Source: Zanthoxylum bungeanum
Taxonomy: Eukaryota > Streptophyta > Magnoliopsida > Sapindales > Rutaceae
Direction: 5' to 3'
Length of the DNA: 64,000 bases
NCBI GenBank assembly: GCA_019454045.1
Contig: SKCR01006516.1
Span: forward strand, 620,001-684,000
The translations under genes and the position numbers were made by a program. Of this stretch, positions 25,108 through 36,610 are shown piece by piece. The notes beneath the pieces are model-generated. The model searched no databases. It was given only the letters and a program-made list of their open reading frames with translations, and was not told where the DNA came from. Positions within the stretch are counted from its first letter, which is position 1; the number at the start of each line of letters is the position of its first letter.

Positions 25108-25207
25108 CTGAAAACAAAAGAAAGAAATAAAAATTACAGATAAAATTAAAGAAAATTAGATACAAGTAAATTAGATAGCTTCAAAATTAATAACTCAAGA
25201 AAAATAA

Positions 25208-25226
25208 GTCACCGGCAACGGCGCCA
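25208..25226 (-). other. Primer-binding site of gypsy-1 (tRNA-Asp type)
   Basis: The minus strand reads TGGCGCCGTTGCCGGTGAC, complementary to the 3' end of plant tRNA-Asp (…CCGGCAACGGCGCCA) except for one position. It lies seven bases inside LTR-B. This identifies LTR-B as the 5' LTR and fixes the minus orientation. Confidence 0.9.
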
Positions 25227-25232
25227 AAAACT

Positions 25233-26727
25233 TGACCGGCGTAAACACACACGTATAACGCAAGCGCACGTATCGTTCAAGTAGTATAAAAATATTGATC
25301 CCACGAGGACTTAATTCCTACTGTTGTTATTAATTATTGATACTATTTATTTACAGGTATCTAATTATAGGGAGAAGGGAATTGATTACTTTTGGTTGGT
25401 TGAATGTGGATTTGCTAATTAAAATAAAAACAGACTCAAAAGAAAATACTAAGGAAAATAAAATAAAAGACTCAAGATCTAGGGTCATGACTCCACACAA
25501 TATTATTATAAAGATGAATTGATTCTCTTATCTATGTGTAATAAATCAGTTTGCTAACCTGGAACACGAAAATATGCAAAAGCCTCTGTCGATGGTCAGA
25601 TGCAAATACCCAGTATAACCCAATTGAACCATATGTCTATGTCAACCAAATTACCTGGATTCATTAAGATTAAGTTCCAATTATGGCTACCCCCGCCTGA
25701 CAGGTATATGTCTATCCTGTAAGGAAATCTATTAAATGGTTATCTATCCTCAAAGAAGATCGTGGGCTATTGAATCTAAGGTTGAAACTTAAAATCCATA
25801 TGTCTAGTTCATTTTAAGTTTACCACATCAATATTATTGGTGATCAGACAACAAGAAGCATTAAGCTTAAGACTCAATAAACAAACTAAAGAATTATCCA
25901 ATAAAAAGAAAATCAATTATTAAGTGTGAATATTGTGTTTCATCACTTCCCTAGAATAAAATAAAATGCTGAGGTTAAAGGATCCACCTTAGAAATCTCA
26001 AATTATTATAATATGGAAATTGCCAGTATTATCCAATTAAGTTGAATCAGCCATAAAGGCGGTGTTATTATTTATCCATAAACCAGCCATATAGGCGGTG
26101 TCACATTATGTTATATAATAAAAACCAGCCATTAAGGCGGAATCAACTTTTAATTCATATTATTAAATCATAATTTCCATATTATAATTGAAGTGAGATT
26201 AATCTACCTTTACTATTTCTAATTTAGAAATCTCCCTTATTATAATATATAAATCTGTGTGATATTTACCAAACAGCCATATAGGCGGTATCATGATTAA
26301 GTCAAATTAATAAATAATTACCAACCGACCAATATAGCGGTATCCTTATTAAGTCAGGTTTTAAATAATTTATATATTATAATTAAGGGAGATTAATCTA
26401 AATTATAAAAGTAAAAAGTTTCACCTTTACCCTAGCAGTAAATTAACTACTGATCATAAAAGAAGAAAAATAAACATAAAATAAAATTTTATTACAAAAA
26501 GTAAAAGTGCATAATTAAAAATACTAAAAGTAAAAATGCTAAATTTAAATTACAAAAACTTAAACACACAAGATGCAATCCTTAAAGTCCTTACAAAACT
26601 CAAGGAAGACATGATTTGAATTCTGATATCGAGCAGAATTTATAGGCGTCAGTATGGGGTCGGCGTCGCTACGCGGGACATTATTGACGTGGCAGCTTCT
26701 GGTTCATCGCTTCAGATTCTGGATAAG
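25233..26727 (-). repeat. LTR-B of gypsy-1, first part (5' LTR, split)
   Basis: It begins TGACCGGCGTAAACAC after the PBS and follows LTR-A closely until GGATAAG at 26727, where gypsy-2 interrupts it. The missing remainder continues at 36606. The hairpin array seen in LTR-A is present here at about 26050-26340. Confidence 0.92.
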
Positions 26728-28790
26728 TGACCGGCGTAAACACACACGTATAACGCAATCGCACGTATCGTTCAAGTAGTATAAAAATATCGATCCCACG
26801 AGGACTTAATTCATACTGTTATTTATTAATTATTGAATCTATTTATTTACAAATATCTAATTGAGGGTGAAGAGAATGATTGCTTGATTGATTTGGTTGA
26901 TTGTAGATTTGCTAAATAAATAAAAAGACAAAAGAAAATACTAAGGAAAATAATAAAAGACACAAAGATCTAGGGTTGTAAATCATTCTAATATCTTTTA
27001 AAAGATGAAGTGATTATTTTATGTTTGTGTAATAAATCGGTTTACTAACCTGGAACACTAAATTATGCAAAAGCCTCTGTCGATGGTCAGACGCAAATAC
27101 CCAGTTTAACCCAATTGAACCATATGTCTATGTCAACCAAATTATCTGGATTCATTAAGTTTAGTTCCAATTATGGCTACCCCCGCCCGACAGGTATATG
27201 TCTATCCTGTAAGGAAATCTATTAAAGGGTTATCTATCATCAAGGAAGATCGTGGGTTATTAAGTCTAAGGCTGAAACCTAAAATCCCTATGTCTAGTTC
27301 ATTTTAGATTTACCACATCAATCTTATTGGTGATCAGACAACAAGAAGCATTAAGCTTAAGACTTAATAAGTAAACTTTTAAATTACCCAAACTATAAAA
27401 TAACCCCTTATAAACCGGTGATATTAGATTCATCACAACCCCAGATAACTAACACATAACTAGGGCTAGTAAAAACTTAAAAGTAAAAGACATAAAGTAA
27501 AAATGCTGAAAAGTAAAAGACATAAAGTAAAAGCTGAAAGGTAAAATAAAATAAAATGCTAAGGTAAAATGATCAACTTTTACTATTTACTATTTAGATA
27601 TCTCCCTTAATATAATATATTAACTTGTGATTATTTTACCAACCATCCATATAGGCGGTAACCTGATTAAGTCAAATTAAGTCCAACCAGCCATAAAGGC
27701 GGAACCAAAATAAACCTGCCAAATAGGCGGTAAGAAAATTTAATTACCAACCGACCAATCTGGCGGTATCCTTAATTAGTCAGGTTTTAAACCAGATTAA
27801 AATGAATTACCAACCGACCAATCTGGCGGTATCCTTTTTAAGTCAATATTTTAAATAGTGAATATATTATTTTTAAGGGAGATTAATCTAAATAGTAACA
27901 GTAAAAGAATTACCTTTCACCCTAGCTGGGGAAGTTACCTCATCATGGTGAACAGTAAAAACTGTAAAAAGTAAGAAAGTAAATTACTATTATTACAAAA
28001 CGTAATTAAAATTATTTACAAAACTAAAAACTAAAAGAAACAAGAGAGATAAACTCCCTCTTTACATCAAAGAAGTGAGAGAGAATGGAGCTACTGAAAC
28101 TGAAATCTCGAGCTCAATTTATAGGCCTCGGTGGGGTTCCAGCGTCGCGATGCCAAAGCCTTTGGCGTCGCTACGCCAGCTTCTGTCGACGTGGCACGCT
28201 CTGGTTCGTTGGCTGCAGATTCTGGATAAGGTGACACGTGGCAAGGTGGTTGGGGCTCAATTATTGTGACACGTGGCGGCTCGTGATTGGCTGATTCAGA
28301 TTCTTATCTGCCACGTGTCAGATAGGGATAAGAGAGTCAATGATTGATGCTGACGTGGCGCTGATGTGGAAATGACGTGGAGAGACACCTGGCGACACGT
28401 GGCGATGGCGATTGTCGGTACCGTAGAATGATGACACGTGGCACGGCGCACGTTAGCAGATCGGTTGTGATGGTGACACGTGGCACGACGCACGTTAGCA
28501 AAGTCAAATTTTTCTCAGATTCTGACTTGTGGACCCGGTGCACGTTAGCACTGTTTGGCGTATGTTAGGCGTGGCGACGCTGAAGGTCTTGGCGTCGCGA
28601 CGCGACAAATTACCAAAATGCCATTTTTCCAATTTTCACTGTTTTGGTCCAAATTACCTCCAGAATGTCCTGAAACTTTATTTATCTACAAAATAACACA
28701 AAACACATCAAAATATTCACAAAACTCAAGAAACTATACAAAATATTAAGTTAAATGAGTGGGAAATAGTGATAGATTTACCACTCATCA
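26728..28790 (-). repeat. LTR-C, 3' LTR of gypsy-2
   Basis: It starts TGACCGGCGTAAACAC directly after the TSD and ends CCACTCATCA before the polypurine complement CACCCCCAAACC. It carries a TATA box on minus at 28116-28123, G-box motifs upstream of it around 28228-28500 and a hairpin array at 27641-27830. Confidence 0.93.
27641..27830 (-). repeat. Hairpin array in LTR-C
   Basis: Five units are visible: two variants of CCAKCCATAWAGGCGG, one CCTGCCAAATAGGCGG and two copies of ACCGACCAATCTGGCGGT. The last folds as CCG-A-CC / GG-CGG around a five-base loop, so the pairing scheme differs from the CC-A-GCC / GGC-GG type while a bulged A is kept. Confidence 0.65.
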
Positions 28791-30085
28791 CACCCCCAAA
28801 CCTAACATTTTGCTAGTCCTCGAGCAAAACACAAAATAAAATAACATAATAAAATTAACTAAGCCACTTTCGTAGGGATCACGGTTGCATTTAGCGTATG
28901 CAAAAAGCCTTTAAACCCCTAGGTGTCCCTAGTGGACGAGTTATAGTCTCGTGAGGGTTTACAACAATGATACCCACAAACATTTTACAAAAGTAAAAAG
29001 GTAGTGAAACTAATGCACACAAAAGCAAAAAGACAAGAGAAAATAGAATAAAGATGTTAGTGACTAATCACTGCAAGTTACTAGTTGTTTTCTTTCTTTC
29101 TAAATTACTGAATAAGTAAATTCTCCGATTATATTTACCATTCTCCATATACACAGCCAACAAAATATTAAACAACTCATTTTTTCCCACAACAGTCATA
29201 AGTGCAGTTGATAAGAGAGTAATATTTTTGTCCTAAAGTTTTATCAGAATTCACACCTTTTTGTAGCAATGGAATATTTTTTCTGATTTTTTCTTTGATT
29301 TTTTTATTTTATTTATATACAATATCTTCAGTCTATGTAGCAAGTGTTGGGTCGGTGGCTCCCAAACCAGTTGGCTTTAGGGCACCAGGTGTTAAGACAC
29401 CCTTACGAACTTAATTACTCAGACTTCAGATATATATATTTTTGCAGCATCTTTGATCCATGTAGCGAGCTTTGGGCCAGTGACTCCCAAACCAGTTGGC
29501 TTTAGGGCACTAGGTGTTAAAACACCCTTACAGACTTAATAACTTGAACCTCAGATTTTTTTTTTTAACTCCATTGTTTTTTGAGATGCTTCCTCCAATT
29601 AAACTAGAGCACTGAATATTACAAACTTTTCAATTTTAGCTCATGTCCGTATGTTACAATTCATGTTGATAATATCTGCTAACTGAGCATAAGAAGATCC
29701 ATTTTAGTCAGTTTTATGGAGAATTTACAAATTAAATAATTCAAAAGGAAATAAACAAAAATTAACTTGTTTCCAAATAGGTTTGAGATACGTCTCAGGA
29801 GTGGAAACTCTTTACTCAGCTATCTCTTACCAATTTCACATTTTTTAGTCAAAATAAAAACAAAAACGCAAAATATTTTTGTAATTTTTGAAAAATTTTC
29901 AATTTTTTTTTTTGTATTTTTCGAAAAATTTTGGACTAAAAATAAAAATAACACAAAACTAAAAACAAGGTACTAGTCAACTAATTCTCTCCTCCAAACC
30001 TAAATAAGACATTGTCCCTAATGTCTTAAACAATAGAAGAAGAGTTTATAAGATAATACCTGGTTAGCCGAAATTCTACAGGAAA
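28791..30085 (-). other. Gypsy-2 3' untranslated interior
   Basis: It is non-coding and aligns with 21480-22685 of gypsy-1. It begins with the polypurine complement and contains the tandem duplication listed at 29321-29556. Remaining sequence is A/T-rich. Confidence 0.7.
29321..29556. repeat. Tandem duplication of a ~115-bp segment
   Basis: The block GTAGCRAGYKTTGGGYCRGTG, CTCCCAAACCAGTTGG, GGTGTTAARACACCCTTAC occurs twice, at about 29321-29440 and 29445-29556. Gypsy-1 has it once (about 22035-22140), so the duplication arose in the gypsy-2 lineage. Confidence 0.75.
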
Positions 30086-30739
30086 TTAAAGGTTAAGATC
30101 TAGATTAATCCGATGCCTCTTACCACGATCGTCTTCGGACCAATTTATCTTTGAAAGGATAGGGTCAACTTGTGGTTCATAGGCTAAGAGTTGGTCTATT
30201 AGATCTGGAGCAGTTCTGGCAGTATAAAGAAGTTCTTTCATAGGTTTTGACACGAACCCATTTCTCCGGGCATCATCAAGAAACACACAAAGAAAATCAT
30301 AAAATCCATCAACGTTAAAAAGCCCAATTGGTTTCTTGTGTAGGTTCAGGTTCGCCCAAGATAACACTATAAAAATTTCCTCCAATGTGCCCAAGCCACC
30401 TGGCAAAGCGATAAAAGCATCAGCACGGTTAATCATTTCTACCAATCGTTTCGACATACCTAGCACGATCAGTTCATCTCCATTTGATGATCCAATAAGA
30501 TTTGCCTCTGCCAAGGGTTTTGAGATGATTCCCAAAAAGTGACTGCCTCCTTCCTGTACAGCCTTTGAAATGATCCCCATTAGTCCAAGATTGCCTCCGC
30601 CATATACTAAGTGCATATTTCTTGCAGCTAAGACTCGACCCAATTCTTGTGCTACTTCTACGTATTATGGCTTAGTACCAACACTACTACCGCAAAACAC
30701 ACAGATGTTTTCAACTCGTCTTCTCGAAGTGGCTTCCAT
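30086..30739 (-). pseudogene. LOG: LOG-type cytokinin-activating enzyme, captured retrocopy (gypsy-2)
   Basis: The frame is 218 codons, the same length and position as the gypsy-1 copy. It keeps an ATG at 30739 (MEATSRRRVENICVFCGSSVG) and the catalytic signature PGGLGTLEE, followed by WANLNLHKKPIGLFNVDGF and a tail SEDDRGKRHRINLDLNL. The only clear lesion is codon 25, where TAA replaces the CAA seen in gypsy-1. It is intronless, unlike host LOG genes. LOG proteins work in the cytosol on iP- and tZ-riboside monophosphates. The C-terminal LDLNL fits the LxLxL pattern of EAR repression motifs, which I cannot say is normal for LOG. Translation from an internal start would give only a truncated protein. 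Confidence 0.92.
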
Positions 30740-31184
30740 TTTTATATGTATTTCTTTCTCAACTCTGGATGCCTTCAAAAGTGCAATGACGGGCTGAATT
30801 TATAGTACCTGAAAAGGGTGAGTAATAATAGCACTAGTAACTTCCAGATGACGTTTGTTAGCTAAACAACAAAAGAAATCGTGAAAGGTCAAAAAGTCTG
30901 GATCATGTCTACGAAAATAAAGATAATTACAACAGAAAAGCAAATCAAAGCAATAATTAAGGCAACAGAATTGTGTACGCAATACTAGACCGGCCACGGT
31001 TCCGGTTCGGAACCGGAACCGAACCGGTTGGAACCGGAAGGTTCCGGTTCCAACCGGTTCCGGTTCCGGAACCGAACCGGAATGAGACCGGTTCGGTTGG
31101 GGTTCCACCCCAACTCGAACCGGTCCGAACCGGTGGAACCGTACGGTTCTACCGGTTCGGACGGTTCCAACAGGAACCCTACGG

Positions 31185-31271
31185 CCCCCAACGGCTACTA
31201 GCCGTTGCGGGCCTAATTCCCCCAGCGGCTAGTAGCCGTTGGGGGATGCAGGGAGCCGTTTGGCTCCCTGC
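31185..31271. repeat. Two strong hairpins in hAT subterminal region
   Basis: CCCCCAACGGCTACTAGCCG at 31185-31204 is perfectly complementary to 31226-31245 across a 21-base spacer. GCAGGGAGCC at 31248-31257 pairs perfectly with 31262-31271 across a GTTT loop. Confidence 0.85.
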
Positions 31272-31337
31272 CAAAAAAAAATTAGAATCTTTTTTTTTAT
31301 TATATAAAATAAAAATTACTAATGTACCCCTATTCGT

Positions 31338-32549
31338 TGTACATGTCATGTCCTAAACTTATGTGTGCAAGACGGTCTAAAATTATTATCTCCTTTCCTT
31401 GATCCTATTAAAACGGCACTTAATTGTATTTGGTCATATTCTCAAGTTAGGAGGGAATGGACCAAGTTTTGTAAAATAAATGGTATTAAACCGATTAAAT
31501 TTTCTAGAGATGTTCCAACACGTTGGAATTCTACTTATTTTCTTTTATGTCAAGCACTTCAATACAAAGATGCATTATGTAGTTTTTTTTCTCAACATGT
31601 TCAAAATATCACACTTTATCCTAGTCAATGGGATATTTGTGAAAGAATTTTAGATATTTTAAGAGTTTTTAATGATGCTACTTTAGTTTTTAGCGGTGTT
31701 TATTATCCCACTGCACATTTATTTCTTCTTGAGAGTTTGAATATTGTTGGCACTCTCGATGAACATGTTAACAGTGACGACCCTAATGATATGTTTTGCT
31801 CGAAGCCATTACTGTTATGAAGGTAAAATGGTTGAATTATTTTAGAGAAATTCCTTTACTTTATCTTATTGCTGCTGTTTTTGATCCTAAATTTAAATTA
31901 GAAGGTTTGAATGGTGGTTTACAAGCTTACTATGGTTATTTAGGAATATTAGATGACATTGATATTACGAGCATAATGACGAATTTAAGAAGTGATTTAA
32001 TTATTTTATTTAATGATTATATTGTAAGATATAACTTAGGAACAATAGGTCAATCTAGTAGTAGCGAACCGTAATTCAACCAAGACTTAGCGCAAGGGAT
32101 TGTTGGTTATTGCAACGAAATAAAAAATCTAGGGATACGACAACAATAATAACCCTGAATTAGATAATTATTTATCTACAAATTTTGAGTTTTCTAATGA
32201 AAGTTTATGCAGTAAAAATTTTAAAATCCTTGAATGGTGGAACCGGCATCAAAATATATATCCTGTTTTATCTATTATTGCTAAAGAGATATTGGCAGCA
32301 CCTATTTCCACCGTTGCGGTTGAGCAAGCCTTCAGCTTGGGAGGTAATATATTGGAAGCTAGGCGATCTTCATTACATCCAAGCACTCTAGAAGCAACAG
32401 CTTGTGTGGATGATTGGACTCGAGCTGATCTGAGACAACAAGAAGATGCCCCCGATGATTTTGAAGATTTGTTCGAGAATGCTTCTGCAACAAGTGCAAG
32501 CGGAAGCTGCGGAACCGGAGCCGAAGGATCAACTGATAATGATGATTGA
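31338..32549 (+). pseudogene. hAT transposase, C-terminal half, broken
   Basis: The frame opens mid-protein with CTCHVLNLCVQDGLKLL and continues through FSRDVPTRWNSTYFLL, a hallmark plant hAT segment. A frameshift near 31800 leads to LLYLIAAVFDPKFKLE (the hAT-like DUF4413 region). Several stops between 32075 and 32140 precede NPELDNYLSTNFEFSNESL, EWWNRHQNIYPVLS and the hAT dimerisation domain PISTVAVEQAFSLGGNILEA at 32298-32360. The BED finger and the first part of the RNase H-like catalytic core are deleted, so it cannot be an active transposase. Confidence 0.9.
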
Positions 32550-33172
32550 CAATTGTAAAATTATAATTTACAAAGGGGATATGTCTTAAACTTGTAATGG
32601 AACTACGTGAGCTTTGATTCCTCTCACCCTTGGAGGATACGTAGGCAACTTAAATTTTAAAAAATTTAAGCTCAAGCTCTTTAATGTAATAATTTTTTAT
32701 TTATTTATAAATTTAATCTCAATTTTTTAATTAATAATTTTTTATTTATTAATTAAAAAAAAAGGAACCGAACCGAACGGTTCGGTTTCGGTTCGGTTTT
32801 AGGTTCCGGTTCCACTTAAGTGTGGAACCGGAAACTGGCCAGTTCGGTTCGGTTCCGAACCGGAACCGAACCGCCGGCCGGGTCTACGCAATACGCCACT
32901 CGCTTAGTATAAATTCATTAGGATGCGTCTCAAGAATCCTTTCATTACTCAGCTATCGCTAATGAATTATCTCTTATCTTTGCCAAACACCATTCTTCTG
33001 TCTTAAAATGCTCTGTTTGTGCTTTTCCCTACAAAAATAACACACAAAATTAAAAGCTCTACAACATGTATACACTAAATATAAAAATAGAAATTACAAC
33101 AAAGTGCATGGGTTGCCTCCCTGCTAGCGCTAAATTTTTCATCTTCAGCCAGACGTGACTGAAATCCATCTG

Positions 33173-34426
33173 TCAAGGAGGTTTTAGCGTCATTATGGAT
33201 GTCCGATTAAAGATAATCCCGTGAGCGTTGCTTTTGAAGGGTGTCTTCTAACGGTAAAGGGGCAAAAAGAATTTTGTCATATTTCGTGCTTGTGCCACCT
33301 TTTTGTACTTTGTTGCTGCAGTGGTTCCTGAAAAGAAAGAAATAAAATCAGGAGGTCTCGTATGGTGCTTGACTTGGAATGGAAGTTCCATTCTGTCAAG
33401 CTTCTGGGTGATATCTTTAAATTGTACTCCCCAAAACAGTGATGTTTCGCCTGAATGCTCTGGATTTTCAATAAGGTTAGACATTTGCTCCTCCATTTGC
33501 TCTGCTTCTTGCTCCACCTTTTCTTCGCAGATGAATTTTAAAATTTATGTATTCAACTCTTCATCCGTCATCTGTGAAATGCATGCTCCATAAGTATCTG
33601 CCTGAGGATGGAAATATGTTTCTGACATTAGGTCTTCATCCTCTGATACGACTGGAATGGATGGTTCAAGTAGATCTTCATCAAACATCATGGTAAAGCA
33701 TGCTCCAAGATCTTTATTTTGAGGATTGAAAGTTTGATCCTCCGTTGTTGGTGCAGTTGGTACAAATAGATCAGCTTCATCCTCGTCAGAATCTGAATAA
33801 TAAAAGTCAAATAGAGACTTTGCTGGTTTGGGCTTCTGAACTGATACATCTGGTTCTTGATACTGCTCAGCCTCGTCCTCTGTTATGATGTCATGATGAA
33901 TCTCAGGATATTCGAAGGCTTCTTCAGTATCATTTGAATTTGCTCCGTGAGATATGTGACTCAGGTTATCTGTTAATTGTCTAACTTGATCTGTCATCCT
34001 TTGTATAGACGCCGCTTGACTCTGAATTTGTGCATCTAATTGAGCTTCCCGTTCTTCGAGCCAATCTTTGAGCATGTGGATCAACTGATCTTCCTCTGAT
34101 GGTTCTGGTTCTTGGTGAAGATCGTAGATGAATGGTGGATAAGATGGAAAGTATGATGGTTCTTCATACCATGAAGGATTTTGATAGCTCTGCCACCCTG
34201 GATTGTAGTTGTACTCACAATGATCTCTCGGGTGGTTACCATTACATATGTCACATCTCCCCATTGCGTCTTGTTGAGCAAATGTGGTATTTCTTGGTTC
34301 TGGCATCCAGTGATAGTTGTTGGGCTGGACAACAGGCCTCAGAAAACTGGATTGTTGCTCCCAGATTTGGGGTGTATCTTCTTCTAGTAAAGCTCGTAAT
34401 CTTTCAATCTCCCAATAATGTTCCAT
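33173..34426 (-). pseudogene. Gag-like protein of gypsy-2, two in-frame stops
   Basis: The 418-codon frame starts at ATG 34426 (MEHYWEIERLRALLEED) and ends at the TGA at 33173 after MTLKPP. A CDICNGNHPRDHC knuckle sits near residue 58-70, then WLEEREAQLDAQIQSQAAS predicted helix, an acidic serine-rich middle (DFYYSDSDEDEADLF) and a TRPPDFISFFSGTTAATK tail. Stops occur after EELNT (E in gypsy-1) and after LPLYR (W in gypsy-1). Comparison of the two copies therefore implies one uninterrupted ancestral frame. No protease or RT follows. An upstream CAG/GTGATT junction could be a splice acceptor, which is speculative. Confidence 0.78.
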
Positions 34427-34537
34427 TTTTTTAATCACCTGAAAACAAAAGAAAGAAATAAAATTACACATAAAAATAAAGAAAATTAGATACAAGTAAA
34501 TTAGATAGCTTCAAAATTAATAACTTAAGAAAAATAA

Positions 34538-34556
34538 GTCCCCGGCAACGGCGCCA
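34538..34556 (-). other. Primer-binding site of gypsy-2 (tRNA-Asp type)
   Basis: The + strand reads GTCCCCGGCAACGGCGCCA, identical in its last 17 bases to the 3' end of plant tRNA-Asp, so the minus strand is a perfect PBS. It lies six bases from LTR-D. Confidence 0.92.
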
Positions 34557-34562
34557 AAAACT

Positions 34563-36605
34563 TGACCGGCGTAAACACACACGTATAACGCAAGCGCACG
34601 TATCGTTCAAGTAATATAAAAATATCGATCCCACGAGGACTTAATTCCTACTGTTGTTATTAATTATTGAATCTATTTATTTACAAATATCTAATTGAGG
34701 GTGAAGAGAATGATTGCTTGATTGATTTGGTTGATTGTAGATTTGCTAAATAAATAAAAAGACAAACGAAAATACTAAGGAAAATAACAAAAGACACAAA
34801 GATCTAGGGTTGTAAATCATTCTAATATCTTTTAAAAGATGAAGTGATTATTTTATGTTTGTGTAATAAATCGGTTTACTAACCTGGATCACTAAATTAT
34901 GCAAAAGCCTCTGTCGATGGTCAGACGCAAATACCCAGTTTAACTCAATGTAACCATATGTCTATGTCAACCAAATTATCTGGATTCATTAAGTTTAAGT
35001 TCCAATTATAGTTACCCCCGCCCGACAGATATATGTCTATCCTGTAAGGAAATCTATTAAAGAGTTATCTATCCCCAAGGAAGATTGTGGGCTATTAAGT
35101 CTAAGGCTGAAACCTAAAATCCCTATGTCTAGTTCATTTTAGATTTACCACATCAATCTTGTTGGAGATCGGACAACAATAAGCATTAAGCTTAAGACTT
35201 AATAAGTAAACCTTTAAATTACCCAAACTATAAAATAACCCCTTATAAACCGGTGATATTAGATTCATCACAACCCCAGATAACTAACACATAATTAGGG
35301 CTAGTAAAAACTTAAAAGTAAAATACATAAAGTAAAAATGCTGAAAAGTAAAAGACATAAAGTAAAAGCTGAAAGGTAAAATAAAATAAAATGCTAAGGT
35401 AAAAGAATCAAATTTTACTATTTACTATTTAGATATCTCTCTTAATATAATATATTAACTTGTGATTATTTTACCAACCAGCCATATAGGCGGTAACCAG
35501 ATTAAGTCAAATTAAGTCCAACCAGCCATAAAGGCGGAACCAAAATAAACCTGCCATATAGGCGGTAAGAAAATTTAATTACCAACCGACCAATCTGGCG
35601 GTATCCTTGATTAGTCAGGTTTAAACCAGATTAAAATGAATTACCAACCGACCAATCTGGCGGTATCCTTTTTAAGTCAATATTTTAAATAGTGAATATA
35701 TTATTTTTAAGGGAGATTAATCTAAATAGTAACAGTAAAAGAATCACCTTTCACCCTAGCTGGGGAAGTTACCTCCTCATGGTGAATAGTAAAAATTGTA
35801 AAAAGTAAGAAAGTAAATTACTATTATTACAAAACTTAATTAAAATTATTTACAAAACTAAAAACTAAAAACTAAAAGAAACTAGAGAGAGAAACTCCCT
35901 CTTTACATCAAAGAAGTGAGAGAGAATGGTACAACTGAAACTGAAATCTCGAGCTCAATTTATAGGCCTCGGTGGGGTTCCAGCGTCGCGACGCCAAAGC
36001 CTTTGGCGTCGCTACGCCAGTTTCTGTCGACGTGGCATGCTCTGGTTCGTCGGCTGCAGATTCTGGATAAGGTGATAATGTGACACGTGGCAAGGTGGTT
36101 GAGGCTCAATTATTGTGACACGTGGCGGCTCGTGATTGGCTGATTCAGATTCTTATCCGCCACGTGTCAGATAGGGATAAGAGAGTCAATGATTGATGCT
36201 GACGTGGCACTGACGTGGCAATGACCTGGAGAGACACGTGGCGATGGCGATTTTCGGCACCGTAGGATGATGACACGTGGCACGTCGCACGTTAGTAGAT
36301 CGGCTGTGATGGTGACATGTGGCACAGCATACGTTAGCAAAGTCAAACTTTTCTCAGATTCTGACTTGTGGACCCGGCGCACGTTAGCACTGTTCGGCGC
36401 ATGTTAGGCGTCGCGATGCTGAAAATTACCAAAATGCCATTTTTCCAATTTTCACTGTTTTGGTCCAAATTCCTCCAGAATGTCCTGAAACTTTATTTTT
36501 CTACAAAATAACACAAAACACATCAAAATATTCACAAAACTCAAGAAACTATACAAAATATTAAGTTAAATGAGTGAGAAATAGTGATAGATTTACCACT
36601 CATCA
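34563..36605 (-). repeat. LTR-D, 5' LTR of gypsy-2
   Basis: It is 2,043 bases, closely similar to LTR-C along its length, and bounded by the PBS on one side and TSD ATAAG on the other. It is slightly shorter than LTR-C because of small deletions in the U3 repeats around 36230-36420. Confidence 0.93.
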
Positions 36606-36610
36606 ATAAG

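Larger units (their letters stand above)
30986..32886 (+). mobile_element. hAT transposon inserted in gypsy-2
   Basis: The left end TAGACCGGCCACGG and right end CCGGCCGGGTCTA are imperfect inverted repeats. The flanks CGCAATAC at 30978-30985 and 32887-32894 are a perfect 8-bp duplication, the hAT hallmark. Gypsy-1 shows the uninterrupted site (ACACAATACGCCATTCGC near 23580). Both subterminal regions are dense in GGTTCCGGTTCGG units. The body keeps the C-terminal half of the transposase, so the element is an internal deletion product of 1,901 bases. Confidence 0.93.
26728..36605 (-). mobile_element. Gypsy-2: sister Athila-like element with captured LOG gene, inserted in LTR-B
   Basis: LTR-C (26728-28790) and LTR-D (34563-36605) enclose an interior laid out like gypsy-1: polypurine tract, LOG retrocopy, gag-like frame and tRNA-Asp PBS, all on minus. 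The target-site duplication is exact, ATAAG at 26723-26727 and 36606-36610, and LTR-B reads through when the element is removed. The LTRs differ from LTR-A/B in long stretches, so this is a second subfamily and not a recent daughter. Without the hAT insertion the element is about 8.0 kb. Confidence 0.93.

Noticed and set aside
30986..31170. Simple-sequence (GGTTCC/GGTTCG) satellite
   Set aside because: The units are the subterminal region of a hAT element with exact inverted ends and TSD, as the 365-bp MITE confirms.
34538..34556. tRNA-Asp 3' end sequence
   Set aside because: Only the 3' acceptor and T-arm end is present, next to an LTR. It is the primer-binding site complement, not a tRNA gene. 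The same holds at 25208-25226.
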